Below are positions 44,563-53,774 of a stretch of DNA of 64,000 nucleotides, piece after piece; the stretch's first letter is position 1; each line of letters begins with the position of its first letter. Made by a program: the position numbers and the translations under genes. The stretch spans positions 25,495 to 89,494 of the forward strand of contig NZ_VKNW01000013.1 of assembly GCF_007474535.1 (NCBI RefSeq). Direction: 5' to 3'. The notes beneath the pieces were generated by a model, which saw only the letters and a program-made list of their open reading frames with translations, searched no databases and was not told the DNA's origin. Source of the stretch: Chryseobacterium echinoideorum. Its GTDB lineage: Bacteria; Bacteroidota; Bacteroidia; Flavobacteriales; Weeksellaceae.

Positions 44563-47151
44563 TTAGAAAGGTGCATTGGGCTGAGTGAAACTTCTATCTT
44601 TATATTTCAATGCATCGCTTAAAATATTTGCTTTAATTCCTATGAAGAAATCATAAACTTTATATTGTCCGAAAGGCACCCAGTTAAAATTAATGGTAAA
44701 ACTTCTCTGATCTCTAGAAAAACCAATCCTAGTATACGCCAGTTCTTTGGTTATCAAATCATAATGCGTACTTCCTGTAACATTCCAAAACGGAGTAAGT
44801 TTGACACTGCCATCTAACCCGATTGAAGCAATTTTAGTAGGAGTTCTGGAGAGCGTTTTAGTATATGCGTAATTAGCATTCACATTTAAAGTCCAAGCCT
44901 GATCAAAATGAGCATAATTATCATCATCAAAGTAATAATTTTCATTTCTGATCTCCCCTTTCTGCGAGTAGATTTTATCAAATTCTTTTTTCTCTCCGAA
45001 AATTTCACTACTCAAAGGATAGGAAAGCTGTACATTGAAAGCCTGTATACTAAAGTTTCCAAAATCCTCAGTTCGGATTCCTGTTTCTGAACCTGGTGCA
45101 AATAAAATTTTGTAAGGCTCAATCGCTAAACTTGTATTAACGCTCAACTTATTTTCAAAAAAAGAAGATTGTCCGTTCACTGTAATTACCGACCATGGGT
45201 GAGATTTTGCAGCGAAGTTATAGTTTCCGCTCACATTTAAAGACTCAAATATCTTTACTTTCTTTACTCCTGTAGAATCACTTTTAGACCTCACCTTCAT
45301 TTCAATATTATTTCCGATGTTGTAAGACAAAGCACCTACCATACCTGTTGTTGGCGCTCCAACAATTCCATTATCGAAGATAGAATAAGGAGTAAGGGCA
45401 CCATTAGCATCATAATAGTTTCTGAAATAACCAAACTTTTCTTCTCCAAAATCAGGGGAATAAGTAAAACCGATACTGGGAGTCATCATGTGTCTGATTG
45501 CTTCTATGGTATTCCCTTTCTTGAAGTTTGCCTGCCCGTAAAGCTGTGTCTGCACACTTGCTGTTGTAGAGAAAATACTGTATCCCGCCAATTTTTTATT
45601 GACCTGATCTATTTGCTTATTTTGTATAGGATCGTAAAATTTAGTAAGTGTTTTGGTGGTTAATGCATTATCAATGGTCGCTCCTAAACTGAATGTAAAA
45701 TATTTTGCAAAAGTAGTATTGGTACCTAAAGCGATATTATTTTTCAAACCAGTCTGCATTTTATCCCACATAGCCTGTGTAAACAGCTCTCCTTCGTCTG
45801 TGCTTACAAAATTCGTAAGGTTTAGCCCTGTATTTACAGTAATATTTTCAAGCAAACCGCTTCTTGTTCCTGTTTTTGATTTAAAAAGATAAAACTGATT
45901 GATCGCAACATTCATTTGTGGCAATCTCAAATCTGATAAACCCGTTGCAAAATTTTGAGAATAAGATGCTGTTCCGGTAATTGTTACAGGAAGCTTCAGA
46001 AACCTTTTGGTAAGGGTAAGGGTAGAGTTTTGCTGAGTTCTGAGAACACTCTGATCCATAATATAATTATTATTAACCGTATTATTATAGAATGTCTGAC
46101 TCGTTACATCTATTGAAGCTGAAAAATTGAGAAAAGGATTGGCTTTTGCATCCTGAGTATGTCGCCATGCGATCCGGTAAGTACCAGTTTTACTGTAATT
46201 ATCCAAACCTTTAATTCCTCTTACCGTATTTCCTATATCTGCAGAAAAATTTCCTGTATAGCGGTATTTTTTGAGATAATTCATTTCAGGTCTTAAGTTC
46301 CAGCTTCCTTTAGTATAAATATCTGCAAGTATTTTAAGATCGAAATGCTCTCCGATAGGCTGATAATAACCTAATCCGTTTAGAAAAAACCCAACATCTT
46401 CCCGTTCTCCAAAGCTAGGAATCAAAATTCCTGCGGATCGTTTATCCGAAAAAGGCAAGATCGCAAAAGGTAAAATAAGTGGAGTGGGAACATCTTCTAT
46501 GTACATATGTACAGGACCTGTAATCAGGGACGAGCTGTTTTTACCTTTCTGCATTTTGATGTGTGATGCCAAAAGGTGATAATCAGGACGCGTGTCTTTC
46601 TTATCAATATAATAAGTATCTGTGGTAAATTCTCCTCTCCTCATGACAAAGACAGAATCGTTGTACTTTTTAGTTTTTTCAGCAACAATCAGTCCTTCAC
46701 TTTCTTCCGTTCTTGCATTATAGGCAATTGCCTGTTTGGTTTTTGTATTATAAGTAAAATTATCTGTCTCATAATCTTTCCCACCCTGATTTACTTTCAC
46801 CAATTCGGAATACTTTCCTAAAGAATCCAGTTTTCCTCTTGCGTAGAAGATATTGCGCTCTTCATCAATGGAAATATAATCTGCATCAATCTGCAGATCC
46901 TGATATTTTACCTGTGCATTTTTATTAAGGTAAATCATTCTTTTAGGAACATCTCTGCGGATATCATCTGCTTTAGTTTCTAAAACATCTTCTAAAGACT
47001 CTTTCGCTGCAATTACGGTGTCTTTTTTGACGATGGTATCATTAATTATCGTTGCCTTAACGAATTTTTTAGGACTTTCCTGTGCTAAAAAACTGTTAAA
47101 AATTAGGATAATTAAAATTTGTAATATATTTTTGAAGACGGTTTTGTCCAA
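44563..47151 (-). CDS. lptD: LPS-assembly protein LptD, Bacteroidetes type
   Basis: An 862-aa outer membrane protein with an N-terminal signal peptide. The LptA/OstA-like domain (about residues 70-210) reads IYLNKNAQVKYQDLQIDADY and NIFYARGKLDSLGKYSE. The rest is an LptD barrel with alternating beta strands (YLKKYRYTGNFSADIGN; IEAIRHMMTPSIGFTYSPDF) ending in Phe. It inserts lipopolysaccharide into the outer leaflet together with LptE. The assignment rests on the domain layout and the MMTPSIGFTYSPDF-like pattern. Divergent from the amidase gene, 53 bp apart. Confidence 0.85.
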   Translation of the reverse strand: MDKTVFKNILQILIILIFNSFLAQESPKKFVKATIINDTIVKKDTVIAAKESLEDVLETKADDIRRDVPKRMIYLNKNAQVKYQDLQIDADYISIDEERNIFYARGKLDSLGKYSELVKVNQGGKDYETDNFTYNTKTKQAIAYNARTEESEGLIVAEKTKKYNDSVFVMRRGEFTTDTYYIDKKDTRPDYHLLASHIKMQKGKNSSSLITGPVHMYIEDVPTPLILPFAILPFSDKRSAGILIPSFGEREDVGFFLNGLGYYQPIGEHFDLKILADIYTKGSWNLRPEMNYLKKYRYTGNFSADIGNTVRGIKGLDNYSKTGTYRIAWRHTQDAKANPFLNFSASIDVTSQTFYNNTVNNNYIMDQSVLRTQQNSTLTLTKRFLKLPVTITGTASYSQNFATGLSDLRLPQMNVAINQFYLFKSKTGTRSGLLENITVNTGLNLTNFVSTDEGELFTQAMWDKMQTGLKNNIALGTNTTFAKYFTFSLGATIDNALTTKTLTKFYDPIQNKQIDQVNKKLAGYSIFSTTASVQTQLYGQANFKKGNTIEAIRHMMTPSIGFTYSPDFGEEKFGYFRNYYDANGALTPYSIFDNGIVGAPTTGMVGALSYNIGNNIEMKVRSKSDSTGVKKVKIFESLNVSGNYNFAAKSHPWSVITVNGQSSFFENKLSVNTSLAIEPYKILFAPGSETGIRTEDFGNFSIQAFNVQLSYPLSSEIFGEKKEFDKIYSQKGEIRNENYYFDDDNYAHFDQAWTLNVNANYAYTKTLSRTPTKIASIGLDGSVKLTPFWNVTGSTHYDLITKELAYTRIGFSRDQRSFTINFNWVPFGQYKVYDFFIGIKANILSDALKYKDRSFTQPNAPF

Positions 47152-47204
47152 TTTTATTTATGTATAATTTGGCTCAAAAATACTATAATTTTTAAAACTG
47201 AAAG

Positions 47205-48497
47205 ATGTACAAACTAAATTTTAAAATAATTTTAGCATTTCTTCTCATATTTACTTCAACATTCATTTTCTCTCAAAAAAAATTCACCGTAGTTTTGGAC
47301 GCAGGACATGGAGGAAGTGATCACGGAGCCAACCGCAGTTATTCTGATATTGGTCTGGTTGAAGAAAAGAATGTTACGCTTGCCATTGTCCTGAAATTGG
47401 GAGCAATGCTTGAAAAAAATAAAGATTTTAAAGTAATTTATACGCGGAAAATTGATGAATATCCTTCATTAACCGACCGAACCAATATCGCAAATCGAAG
47501 CAAGGCAGACTTATTTATCTCTGTACATGTCAACTCTTCGGCAAGCAGAACTGCGACAGCAAGAGGTACGGAAACTTTTGTACAGGGTCCTGCTCAAAAT
47601 AGAGAAAATCTGGAAGTAGCCAAACAGGAAAACAACGTAATTTATCTTGATGAAAAAGATAAGGAAACCTTCGCATCCTATGACCCTTCTTCCCCCGAAT
47701 CATTGATTGCTTTAAAACTTCAGCAAAGTAAATATCTTGAAAACAGCCTTATTGTAGGAAGTTTTGTGGAGGCCAATTTTGAAAAAAGCGGTCGTTTCTC
47801 AAGAGGAGTTAAACAGGAAAACCTCCACATTCTGCGAAGAAGTGCCATGCCTTCTATCCTTATCGAAACTGGATTTGTGAACAATTATGATGACGCTCTT
47901 TATCTAAGCTCAGAAAAAGGACAGGATGAAGTAGCAGACAATATTTATAAAGCTATTATAGAATATAAAAAAGCCAAAGACAGAAAAGCAGGAGTAGAGA
48001 TCATAACTAAAAAGCCAGAGCCTCAAAAGCCTGTAGAAGTTCCTTTGAAAAATGATTTCAGAATTCTTCTGATGACTGTTCCGAGAAAATATAATTTGAA
48101 TGATCCTGAACTTCGTGGTTTGAATTACATCCTTCCAATCAAAGAAAATGGGATTTATAAATATTATTATGGCGTAACAAATATGGCTTCTGTAAAAGAC
48201 ATCAACCTTAAAACGGCTAAAGATGCTGGTTTTAGAAATGCATATGCAGTAGGTTTTATGCCAAATCAAAAATTGGTGACTGGTTATTATAATATTGAGG
48301 TGTATACAGGAAAAGATAAATTAAGTGCAAATTCCTATATCCTTCAGACCTTGAAAGATGTCGAAAGAAACAAATCTAACGGTATTTTCTATTATACTTA
48401 CGGAAAAGTCTACACTTTGGAAGATGCTGTAAAACTCCAGAAAGACCTGGAAGACAAAGGCATAAAAAATACAGTTATTCAAAAGAATTTTAAATAG
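47205..48497 (+). CDS. N-acetylmuramoyl-L-alanine amidase (Amidase_3)
   Basis: A 430-aa exported zinc amidase that cleaves the stem peptide from peptidoglycan. Signal peptide of about 23 residues. Zinc ligands appear in VVLDAGHGGSDHGA (His), LVEEKNVT (Glu) and LFISVHVNSS (His), with the catalytic Glu in SILIETGFVNN. The C-terminal part (about 285-430) resembles a SPOR-type domain in its last 75 residues (GIFYYTYGKVYTLEDAVKLQ). Confidence 0.94.
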   Translation: MYKLNFKIILAFLLIFTSTFIFSQKKFTVVLDAGHGGSDHGANRSYSDIGLVEEKNVTLAIVLKLGAMLEKNKDFKVIYTRKIDEYPSLTDRTNIANRSKADLFISVHVNSSASRTATARGTETFVQGPAQNRENLEVAKQENNVIYLDEKDKETFASYDPSSPESLIALKLQQSKYLENSLIVGSFVEANFEKSGRFSRGVKQENLHILRRSAMPSILIETGFVNNYDDALYLSSEKGQDEVADNIYKAIIEYKKAKDRKAGVEIITKKPEPQKPVEVPLKNDFRILLMTVPRKYNLNDPELRGLNYILPIKENGIYKYYYGVTNMASVKDINLKTAKDAGFRNAYAVGFMPNQKLVTGYYNIEVYTGKDKLSANSYILQTLKDVERNKSNGIFYYTYGKVYTLEDAVKLQKDLEDKGIKNTVIQKNFK

Positions 48498-48508
48498 GCA
48501 GTAAAATT

Positions 48509-48538
48509 TTGAAGTTTAAAAGTTTATTGATATTTTTG
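48509..48538 (+). promoter_or_regulatory. promoter of the tRNA-Glu gene
   Basis: TTG (48509-48511), a 19-nt spacer and TATTTTTG (48531-48538), an exact Bacteroidetes consensus. The predicted start is about 10 nt before the tRNA 5' end. Confidence 0.7.
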
Positions 48539-48552
48539 CAACCTCAAAATTC

Positions 48553-48624
48553 GGCCTATTCGTCTAGTGGTCAGGACTCAAGGTTTTCATCCTTGCAACA
48601 GGAGTTCGATTCTCCTATAGGCTA
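48553..48624 (+). tRNA. tRNA-Glu (anticodon UUC)
   Basis: A 72-nt tRNA. The acceptor arm is GGCCTAT with ATAGGCT (first pair G-U) and discriminator A. The D arm contains GTCTAGTGGTCAGGAC. Anticodon stem CAAGG/CCTTG encloses loop TTTTCAT, giving anticodon TTC. T arm AGGAG TTCGATT CTCCT. The sequence pattern is that of bacterial tRNA-Glu. CCA is not encoded. Confidence 0.95.
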
Positions 48625-48635
48625 CTTCGAACAAC

Positions 48636-48664
48636 AAAAAAAGCTCTTTTTAAGAGCTTTTTTT
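48636..48664 (+). terminator. terminator after tRNA-Glu
   Basis: AAAAAAAGCTCTT / AAGAGCTTTTTTT with a 3-nt loop, 11 nt after the tRNA end. Confidence 0.85.
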
Positions 48665-48768
48665 GTTATCTATATTTCTAAATTTGCATCCTTCTGTTTA
48701 GGAAAAATATTGAATACAGCATTTACTTTCAATCTTATCCTGATTCGCTCCTATTTGGTGCAATTCCT

Positions 48769-48862
48769 AGCCCGGATAGCAGCGGTTACCCCGCAGTGAG
48801 GCGGCGGAGCAAAGCGGAGCCGACCGAGCGAGGAGTATGAGCGGATAGCCGGAAACAGCTCC
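48769..48862. ncRNA. GC-rich structured element, possibly Flavo-1-like RNA
   Basis: A 94-nt island far richer in G and C than its surroundings. It begins AGCCCGGATAGCAGCGG and ends GCGGATAGCCGGAAACAGCT plus CC. The AGC and CCGG at the left can pair with CCGG and GCT at the right, and ATAGC occurs on both sides, enclosing a variable middle. Its layout recalls the Flavo-1 RNA motif of flavobacteria; I identify it from memory of that layout only. Followed on plus by a run of A. Confidence 0.5.
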
Positions 48863-48890
48863 TAAAAAAAAATTAGAAAAAAAAAGATGA

Positions 48891-50504
48891 TCAAAAACGA
48901 CTGAGGATTCCCCAATGAATTTTGATGTCATTGAATTTAAAAGGATTTCCAAACTCATTCCCGTTGGATAGCTGAAAACTCATTAACCCTAACGGAATAA
49001 AGAAGTTGAAACCGAGACCGACACTATACAGCTTTGGTTTCACATTCAATGATTTGTTGTTGAGCTGTCCGTACTGACCAAAAACATCAAAAAATGCCTG
49101 ATTGCCTATAAGATAACGGTACTCAACACCCGCATAATAGAAAAAATCTGCCGCAAGAGAATTTTCATTAAAACCCCGGAGGGAATTCCAGCCTCCGAAA
49201 CGGTACAATTCATTGGCAGAAAAGTCTATCTTAGAATCCATCATTGCCCCCTCTCCTTTAATATTGAGAAAATGGTTGCCATTGATGTTATAATTGTATT
49301 CTCCAAAAAAGTAAAACTGGTTCTGATTAGCTTTTATATTATCCACGGTATATTTTGTTGCCAAAAAATCGTACCCGACATTCAGTTTTGATTTGTAAAG
49401 AAAAAGATCAATTTCAGAAGGTTCTGTCATATCAAAGAAAACTCCGATTCCTTTTTTGTTGTAATCTTTCCCCTGAATGTAAAGGCTATCAATGATAGTT
49501 GATGATTCAAATGTTCCGCGGAGACCAATTTTCTGACGGTTATTGATGTGATAATAAAATGCTGGCAATGCTTTTACGTTCGCAAATGTAGAATCTTGTC
49601 TGAAGATATTGACTTTCATATTTAGTCCCACATTAGAACTGAATAAATATGGAATGTCTGTCTGCAAATCAAAAGTCTGACCTTTGTCAGGATTACGCTG
49701 CCAATATAAGTTGATGGTCTCAAAACCATTAAACATATTTCTGAAATTGACATTCAGCGTTCCGTTGAGCGTAAATTTGTCTGTCTTATCGTTTCCAAAA
49801 CCAATCACCCCATCAAAAGTATTGGTTTTTTTCTTTTCCATAAAAAGATAGATCTGCGTGGAATCTTTGGTAAAAAGGGTTTGTGGCTGCCTTTCCAGAC
49901 TTACAAAAGGATGACTCTGAAAGTTTTTATTGATGGCAATAAGATTCTTGTCGTCGTATGTTTTTCCTTTAAAATCTTTATCCAAATTTCTGATGAATCT
50001 TTTCGGAACTCTGGTGTAACCTTTTACCACAAATCCATCAATGGTACGCTTATCATTTTTGTTGATATCCAGCTCAACAACCGGATACCCTTTTTTTTGT
50101 CCTTTAAACTTTGATTTTATTCTGCTGAATGCAAAACCGTCGTCTATATATTTTTTGTTGATATTTTTTTTTACGGAATCTAAATTTTTAGTAAAAAACT
50201 CTTTTTCCAGTTTTAATTTTCCTACAATAGAATCTGAAAGATTAACGTATGTTTCGTTAAAGTTTTTCCCTTTGTCATAGTAAATTTCTGTGCTGTCTCC
50301 TTTTATTTTTACGTCTTTCAGTTCCGTAAAGAAATAATTGCTTTGCGCAAGAGAATCAAGAAATTTTACGGCAGAAAGTGAATCTTTTACCTTTTTTTTA
50401 GTCTTGGTTTCTGTATCTATAAGAAAATAATGTTTCTTTTGCGCTGGTACAAAAACGCAAAACATCACAAAAAATATGTTTAAAAATAACTTCAATTTTA
50501 TCAT
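48891..50504 (-). CDS. Omp85 (BamA/TamA) family outer membrane protein
   Basis: A 537-aa outer membrane protein with an N-terminal signal peptide (about 1-21). A periplasmic part with POTRA-like segments (about 80-230; IDGFVVKGYTRVPKRFIRNL) precedes a barrel of about 300 residues. The motif GGWNSLRGFNENSL is the conserved RGF/Y lid-lock of Omp85 proteins. The final residue is Phe (ILSRF), as needed for barrel insertion. It is smaller than the essential BamA, so it is a paralogue with an unknown substrate. Confidence 0.85.
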   Translation of the reverse strand: MIKLKLFLNIFFVMFCVFVPAQKKHYFLIDTETKTKKKVKDSLSAVKFLDSLAQSNYFFTELKDVKIKGDSTEIYYDKGKNFNETYVNLSDSIVGKLKLEKEFFTKNLDSVKKNINKKYIDDGFAFSRIKSKFKGQKKGYPVVELDINKNDKRTIDGFVVKGYTRVPKRFIRNLDKDFKGKTYDDKNLIAINKNFQSHPFVSLERQPQTLFTKDSTQIYLFMEKKKTNTFDGVIGFGNDKTDKFTLNGTLNVNFRNMFNGFETINLYWQRNPDKGQTFDLQTDIPYLFSSNVGLNMKVNIFRQDSTFANVKALPAFYYHINNRQKIGLRGTFESSTIIDSLYIQGKDYNKKGIGVFFDMTEPSEIDLFLYKSKLNVGYDFLATKYTVDNIKANQNQFYFFGEYNYNINGNHFLNIKGEGAMMDSKIDFSANELYRFGGWNSLRGFNENSLAADFFYYAGVEYRYLIGNQAFFDVFGQYGQLNNKSLNVKPKLYSVGLGFNFFIPLGLMSFQLSNGNEFGNPFKFNDIKIHWGILSRF

Positions 50505-50580
50505 TCTGAAAGTAGCGAAGCGGAATAAAGAATCTCAATCAATAAAAATTCTTCACTGCATTTCATCCCTTTCAGAATGA
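50501..50580. repeat. palindromic intergenic repeat (REP-like)
   Basis: TCATTCTGAAAG (50501-50512) and CTTTCAGAATGA (50569-50580) are perfect inverted repeats around a core containing AAGAATCTCA and ATTCTTCACT. The right end continues CAATGC. Elements of this kind, with TCATTCTGAA ends, are dispersed in flavobacterial genomes as I know them. The left end overlaps the ATG of the Omp85 gene. Confidence 0.6.
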
Positions 50581-50600
50581 CAATGCATCCAATCAATCAA

Positions 50601-51401
50601 CTAATTTTTATCTAGTTTATTATATTTTTTCATTAAATTCTCATACGTTCCCTGTGGTAAAATCCATTTTAAAGGAACACCGATTTTCTGCCCTAATTTA
50701 CCGAAATAATAATGAGCTTTCCATTTATTTTTGTTTAAAAGTTTCTCAACATATTCTGCAACTTCCAAAGGTGCGTTACCATCGCCTACATGAGAGTTCA
50801 TCAAAGCATAAACTTTCTCGAAAACATTCTTGTACGGCTCAGAAACTTTTGTTCTTACCCGGTTTTCTGCAATATTGGTTTTAATGTCACCCAAATGAAG
50901 CGAACAAACGCTCACATTCCAGGGATAAACTTCATATCTCATTGCTTCAGTTACTTTATCCAGAGCCGATTTTGACGCTGAATAAAACCCACGAAAAGGT
51001 AACCCCATTTCACTTCCGATGCTGGAAACATTGATGATCTGCCCAAATTTATTCTCTCTCATTTTAGGCAAAACGGCACTCATCATCTGAACTGCACCAA
51101 CAAGATTAAGGTTGAATAGTTTTAAAATATCCTCTTTTGAAGAATCTTCTACGGAACCCACCATCCCCATCCCTGCGTTGTTGATCAGAACGTCGATTCT
51201 GTTTTCTGCTTTTAAAACTTCAGAAATTGCATTCTGAACAGCATCATTGTCTGTGATGTCTGCCGGGATTGATTGGAAATATGCGCTTTCAGTGAATTTT
51301 CGGCTAAGACCGTACACCTTATAACCTTTCTTTCCGAAATATTCTGCTAAGACGAAACCAATTCCTGAGGAAGTTCCTGTGATGATGATGGTTTTATTCA
51401 A
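50601..51401 (-). CDS. SDR family short-chain oxidoreductase
   Basis: A 266-aa Rossmann-fold enzyme using NAD(P). TGTSSGIG (residues 8-15) is the cofactor motif, NNAGMG follows the fourth strand, then the catalytic Ser in INVSSIGS and Tyr/Lys in YSASKSA. The C-terminal part may define the substrate, which is unknown. Single gene. Confidence 0.92.
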   Translation of the reverse strand: MNKTIIITGTSSGIGFVLAEYFGKKGYKVYGLSRKFTESAYFQSIPADITDNDAVQNAISEVLKAENRIDVLINNAGMGMVGSVEDSSKEDILKLFNLNLVGAVQMMSAVLPKMRENKFGQIINVSSIGSEMGLPFRGFYSASKSALDKVTEAMRYEVYPWNVSVCSLHLGDIKTNIAENRVRTKVSEPYKNVFEKVYALMNSHVGDGNAPLEVAEYVEKLLNKNKWKAHYYFGKLGQKIGVPLKWILPQGTYENLMKKYNKLDKN

Positions 51402-51493
51402 TGTTTTTAATTTTTAAATAAATGATTTCAAAAATAAAACTTTGCCAGAAAATTGACAAAGTCTTTTATTTGTTATTAGTACAAAAAGTTTTA

Positions 51494-52072
51494 TTAAAAT
51501 TCATACAAATCCTGAGTAGAAAATGTAAGATCTTTAAATTTGATAGACTGCAGCATTTCGCCGTCTGCAACAGGCTTTCGGCTAATATATTCACCATTTT
51601 CCAGACTGTAAATCAAAATAAACTTTTCGCTCGGATCTACCACCCAATATTCTGAAACTCCTGACTCTTCGTATAAACTGAATTTTAAATTCATTTCTTT
51701 TTTTGAATTTCCGGGAGATAAAATTTCTATGATCAGATCGGGCGCCCCAAGACAACCTTTGTCATCAATTTTATTTCTGTCACAAATCACGCATAGGTCA
51801 GGCTGCACAACAGTAATAATTTCTCCGGTTTTACTTGGTAAACGCACATCAAAAGGAGCATAAAATAACTCACAAGGACTTTTTTCAAAATAAGAATAAA
51901 GAGCTTGATTTATCTTCTGGGATATTTTTTGATGCATCGGAGACGGAGCAGGACTCATTTTCAAAATTTTACCTTTGAATAGCTCCACTCTTTCTTTGAG
52001 TTTCCACATAAGATAATCTGCATAAGTGTAAGATGCATTCATATCAAGTTGGCTGAGACTTGTAATTTCCAT
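51494..52072 (-). CDS. Uma2 family (DUF820) putative endonuclease
   Basis: A 192-aa protein with the restriction-enzyme-like fold of the Uma2/DUF820 family. Motifs: RVELFKGKILKMSPAPS, QPDLCVICDRNKID (metal-binding Asp), PDLIIEILSPGNSKKEMNLK (Glu and Lys of the PD-(D/E)XK site) and SEYWVVDPSEKFILIY. Biological role in the family is unclear; no partner gene is seen next to it. Confidence 0.9.
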   Translation of the reverse strand: MEITSLSQLDMNASYTYADYLMWKLKERVELFKGKILKMSPAPSPMHQKISQKINQALYSYFEKSPCELFYAPFDVRLPSKTGEIITVVQPDLCVICDRNKIDDKGCLGAPDLIIEILSPGNSKKEMNLKFSLYEESGVSEYWVVDPSEKFILIYSLENGEYISRKPVADGEMLQSIKFKDLTFSTQDLYEF

Positions 52073-52112
52073 AGGTCTAAATTTTATTGATGTACTGATA
52101 AAACAAATTTAA

Positions 52113-53339
52113 TCATTTTAAAGTTAGCAGTTCAGACAAATCCTTCCAAAACATCGGATAAGATTTTTCTACTACATCTTCATCTTCTATGGTCAGTTCT
52201 TTGATGAGGCAGAATGGCGCAAAACTCATTGCCATTCTATGATCCTGATATGTTTTGATAGCAATATTTTCTTCCGGATTATTGAAGCTGACTGATCGTA
52301 TTGTAGAGTCTGAAATTTCCGTTTCCGTTCCGAGTTTTTTTAATTCGTTGTGCAACGCTGAAAGCCGATCAGTTTCTTTTACTTTCAGAGTGCCCAAACC
52401 TGAAATTTCAAAAGGAATTTTCAATGCCGCTGCCGTTACGCAAAGCGTTTGCGCAATATCAGGACAATTATTCATATCCAAGACAATCTTTTCCGGAAAC
52501 TGAAAATTTTCAATCGGCTGAACGCTTAATTGATGTTCCTCTTCCATAAAAATAGTTTTAATTCCGAAGAACTTTTCATAGATATTAGCAATCGCAGAAT
52601 CTCCCTGTGTAGATTCTTTATAAAAACTTTTTAGATGAATCGTTTCTCTTCCGATGGCTGCAAACGAATAAAAATAAGAGGCAGAGCTCCAATCGCTTTC
52701 AACTTCGTAGGTGATTCCTGATTGTTGATCATTGACAAATGATTCTACTATTATAGTATTACCAATGAATCTATTTTTAATTCCGAATTTGGTTAAAATA
52801 TCCAAAGTCATTTCGATATAAGACCTTGAAGTCACTTCGCCAACTAAATTAATCTCCAAACCGTTTTCCAGTTTTCCCGCAATCAGTAAAAGAGACGTGA
52901 TAAACTGACTCGAAATATTGACAGGAACATCTACTTTCGACCGAGTGATTTTTCTTCCCTTAATTTTTAAAGGTGGAAATCCTTCATTTCCTAAGTATTC
53001 AATTTCAACGTCTAAATTTTGTAAAGCAGTTACCAGATTTTTGATCGGTCGTTCTTTCATTCTTCCGGATCCGGTAAGGATCGTTGTTTTCCCTTCCTGA
53101 ATAGAAAAATAGGAAGTCAAAAAACGCATCGCTGTTCCTGCATGGTGAATATCAATGGTTTCACATTCCGAAGACAATGCTTTTTTAAGCAATTGCGTAT
53201 CCTGAGAATTGGATAAATTCCCAATTTCTATGTTTGAAAATAAACTTTCCAAAATCAACAAACGATTCGAAATACTTTTCGAACCGCTTATTTGTATGGT
53301 TTTATTTCCTATTAATTTTTGTTTTTCAAGCTTCTTCAT
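52113..53339 (-). CDS. aroA: 3-phosphoshikimate 1-carboxyvinyltransferase (EPSP synthase)
   Basis: A 408-aa enzyme of the shikimate pathway that joins shikimate-3-phosphate and PEP. SGSKSISNRLLILESLF near the N-terminus supplies substrate-binding Lys/Ser/Arg; HHAGTAMRFLTSYF, KERPIKNLVTALQNL, LKVKETDRLSALHNELKKLG and TYQDHRMAMSFAPF follow in order. The sequence is somewhat shorter and more diverged than enterobacterial AroA, as is usual in this phylum. Confidence 0.95.
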   Translation of the reverse strand: MKKLEKQKLIGNKTIQISGSKSISNRLLILESLFSNIEIGNLSNSQDTQLLKKALSSECETIDIHHAGTAMRFLTSYFSIQEGKTTILTGSGRMKERPIKNLVTALQNLDVEIEYLGNEGFPPLKIKGRKITRSKVDVPVNISSQFITSLLLIAGKLENGLEINLVGEVTSRSYIEMTLDILTKFGIKNRFIGNTIIVESFVNDQQSGITYEVESDWSSASYFYSFAAIGRETIHLKSFYKESTQGDSAIANIYEKFFGIKTIFMEEEHQLSVQPIENFQFPEKIVLDMNNCPDIAQTLCVTAAALKIPFEISGLGTLKVKETDRLSALHNELKKLGTETEISDSTIRSVSFNNPEENIAIKTYQDHRMAMSFAPFCLIKELTIEDEDVVEKSYPMFWKDLSELLTLK

Positions 53340-53402
53340 TGTTCCACCTTTATTAAAAAGATTCGTTAAAAGTATTTATAACCTATAACTCATCATGGAT
53401 AA

Positions 53403-53729
53403 CTATTTAAGTTTCTCATTATTCAGATGACGATCTTTATCCCGATCAGTCTTCAATTTCATTTTTTTATCAAAAGCTTCCTGTAAATTGACTCCCGTTT
53501 GATTGGCTAAACACAATGTAACAAACAGTACATCTGCCAATTCTTCACCTAAATCTTTGGTTTTATCGCTTTCCTTTTCGCTTTGTTCACCATACCTTCT
53601 TGCAATAATTCTTGCCACTTCACCCACTTCTTCGGTGAGCATTGCCATATTGGTAAGTTCGTTAAAATAGCGGACACCAATAGTTTTTATCCATTCATCA
53701 ACTTGCTGTTGAAGACTTGTAATTTCCAT
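53403..53729 (-). CDS. MazG-like nucleotide pyrophosphohydrolase
   Basis: A 108-aa all-helical NTP-PPase-like protein. The metal-binding motifs LTEEVGEVARIIARRYGEQ and DLGEELADVLFVTLCLANQT carry the ExxE and ExxD patterns of the MazG superfamily. It probably hydrolyses non-canonical or damaged nucleotides. Located 63 bp upstream of aroA on the same strand. Confidence 0.92.
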   Translation of the reverse strand: MEITSLQQQVDEWIKTIGVRYFNELTNMAMLTEEVGEVARIIARRYGEQSEKESDKTKDLGEELADVLFVTLCLANQTGVNLQEAFDKKMKLKTDRDKDRHLNNEKLK

Positions 53730-53774
53730 ATTTGAAAAACAGAAGTAAAAGTTAAATTAATTTTATTAAAAAAT

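Noticed and set aside
48509..48799. 96-codon open frame on plus
   Set aside because: It runs through the tRNA-Glu promoter, tRNA and terminator, so it is accidental.
52056..53729. The Uma2-like and MazG-like genes share the first 17 bases (both proteins begin MEITSL)
   Set aside because: The similarity stops right after the first codons and both starts fit their families; treated as coincidence.
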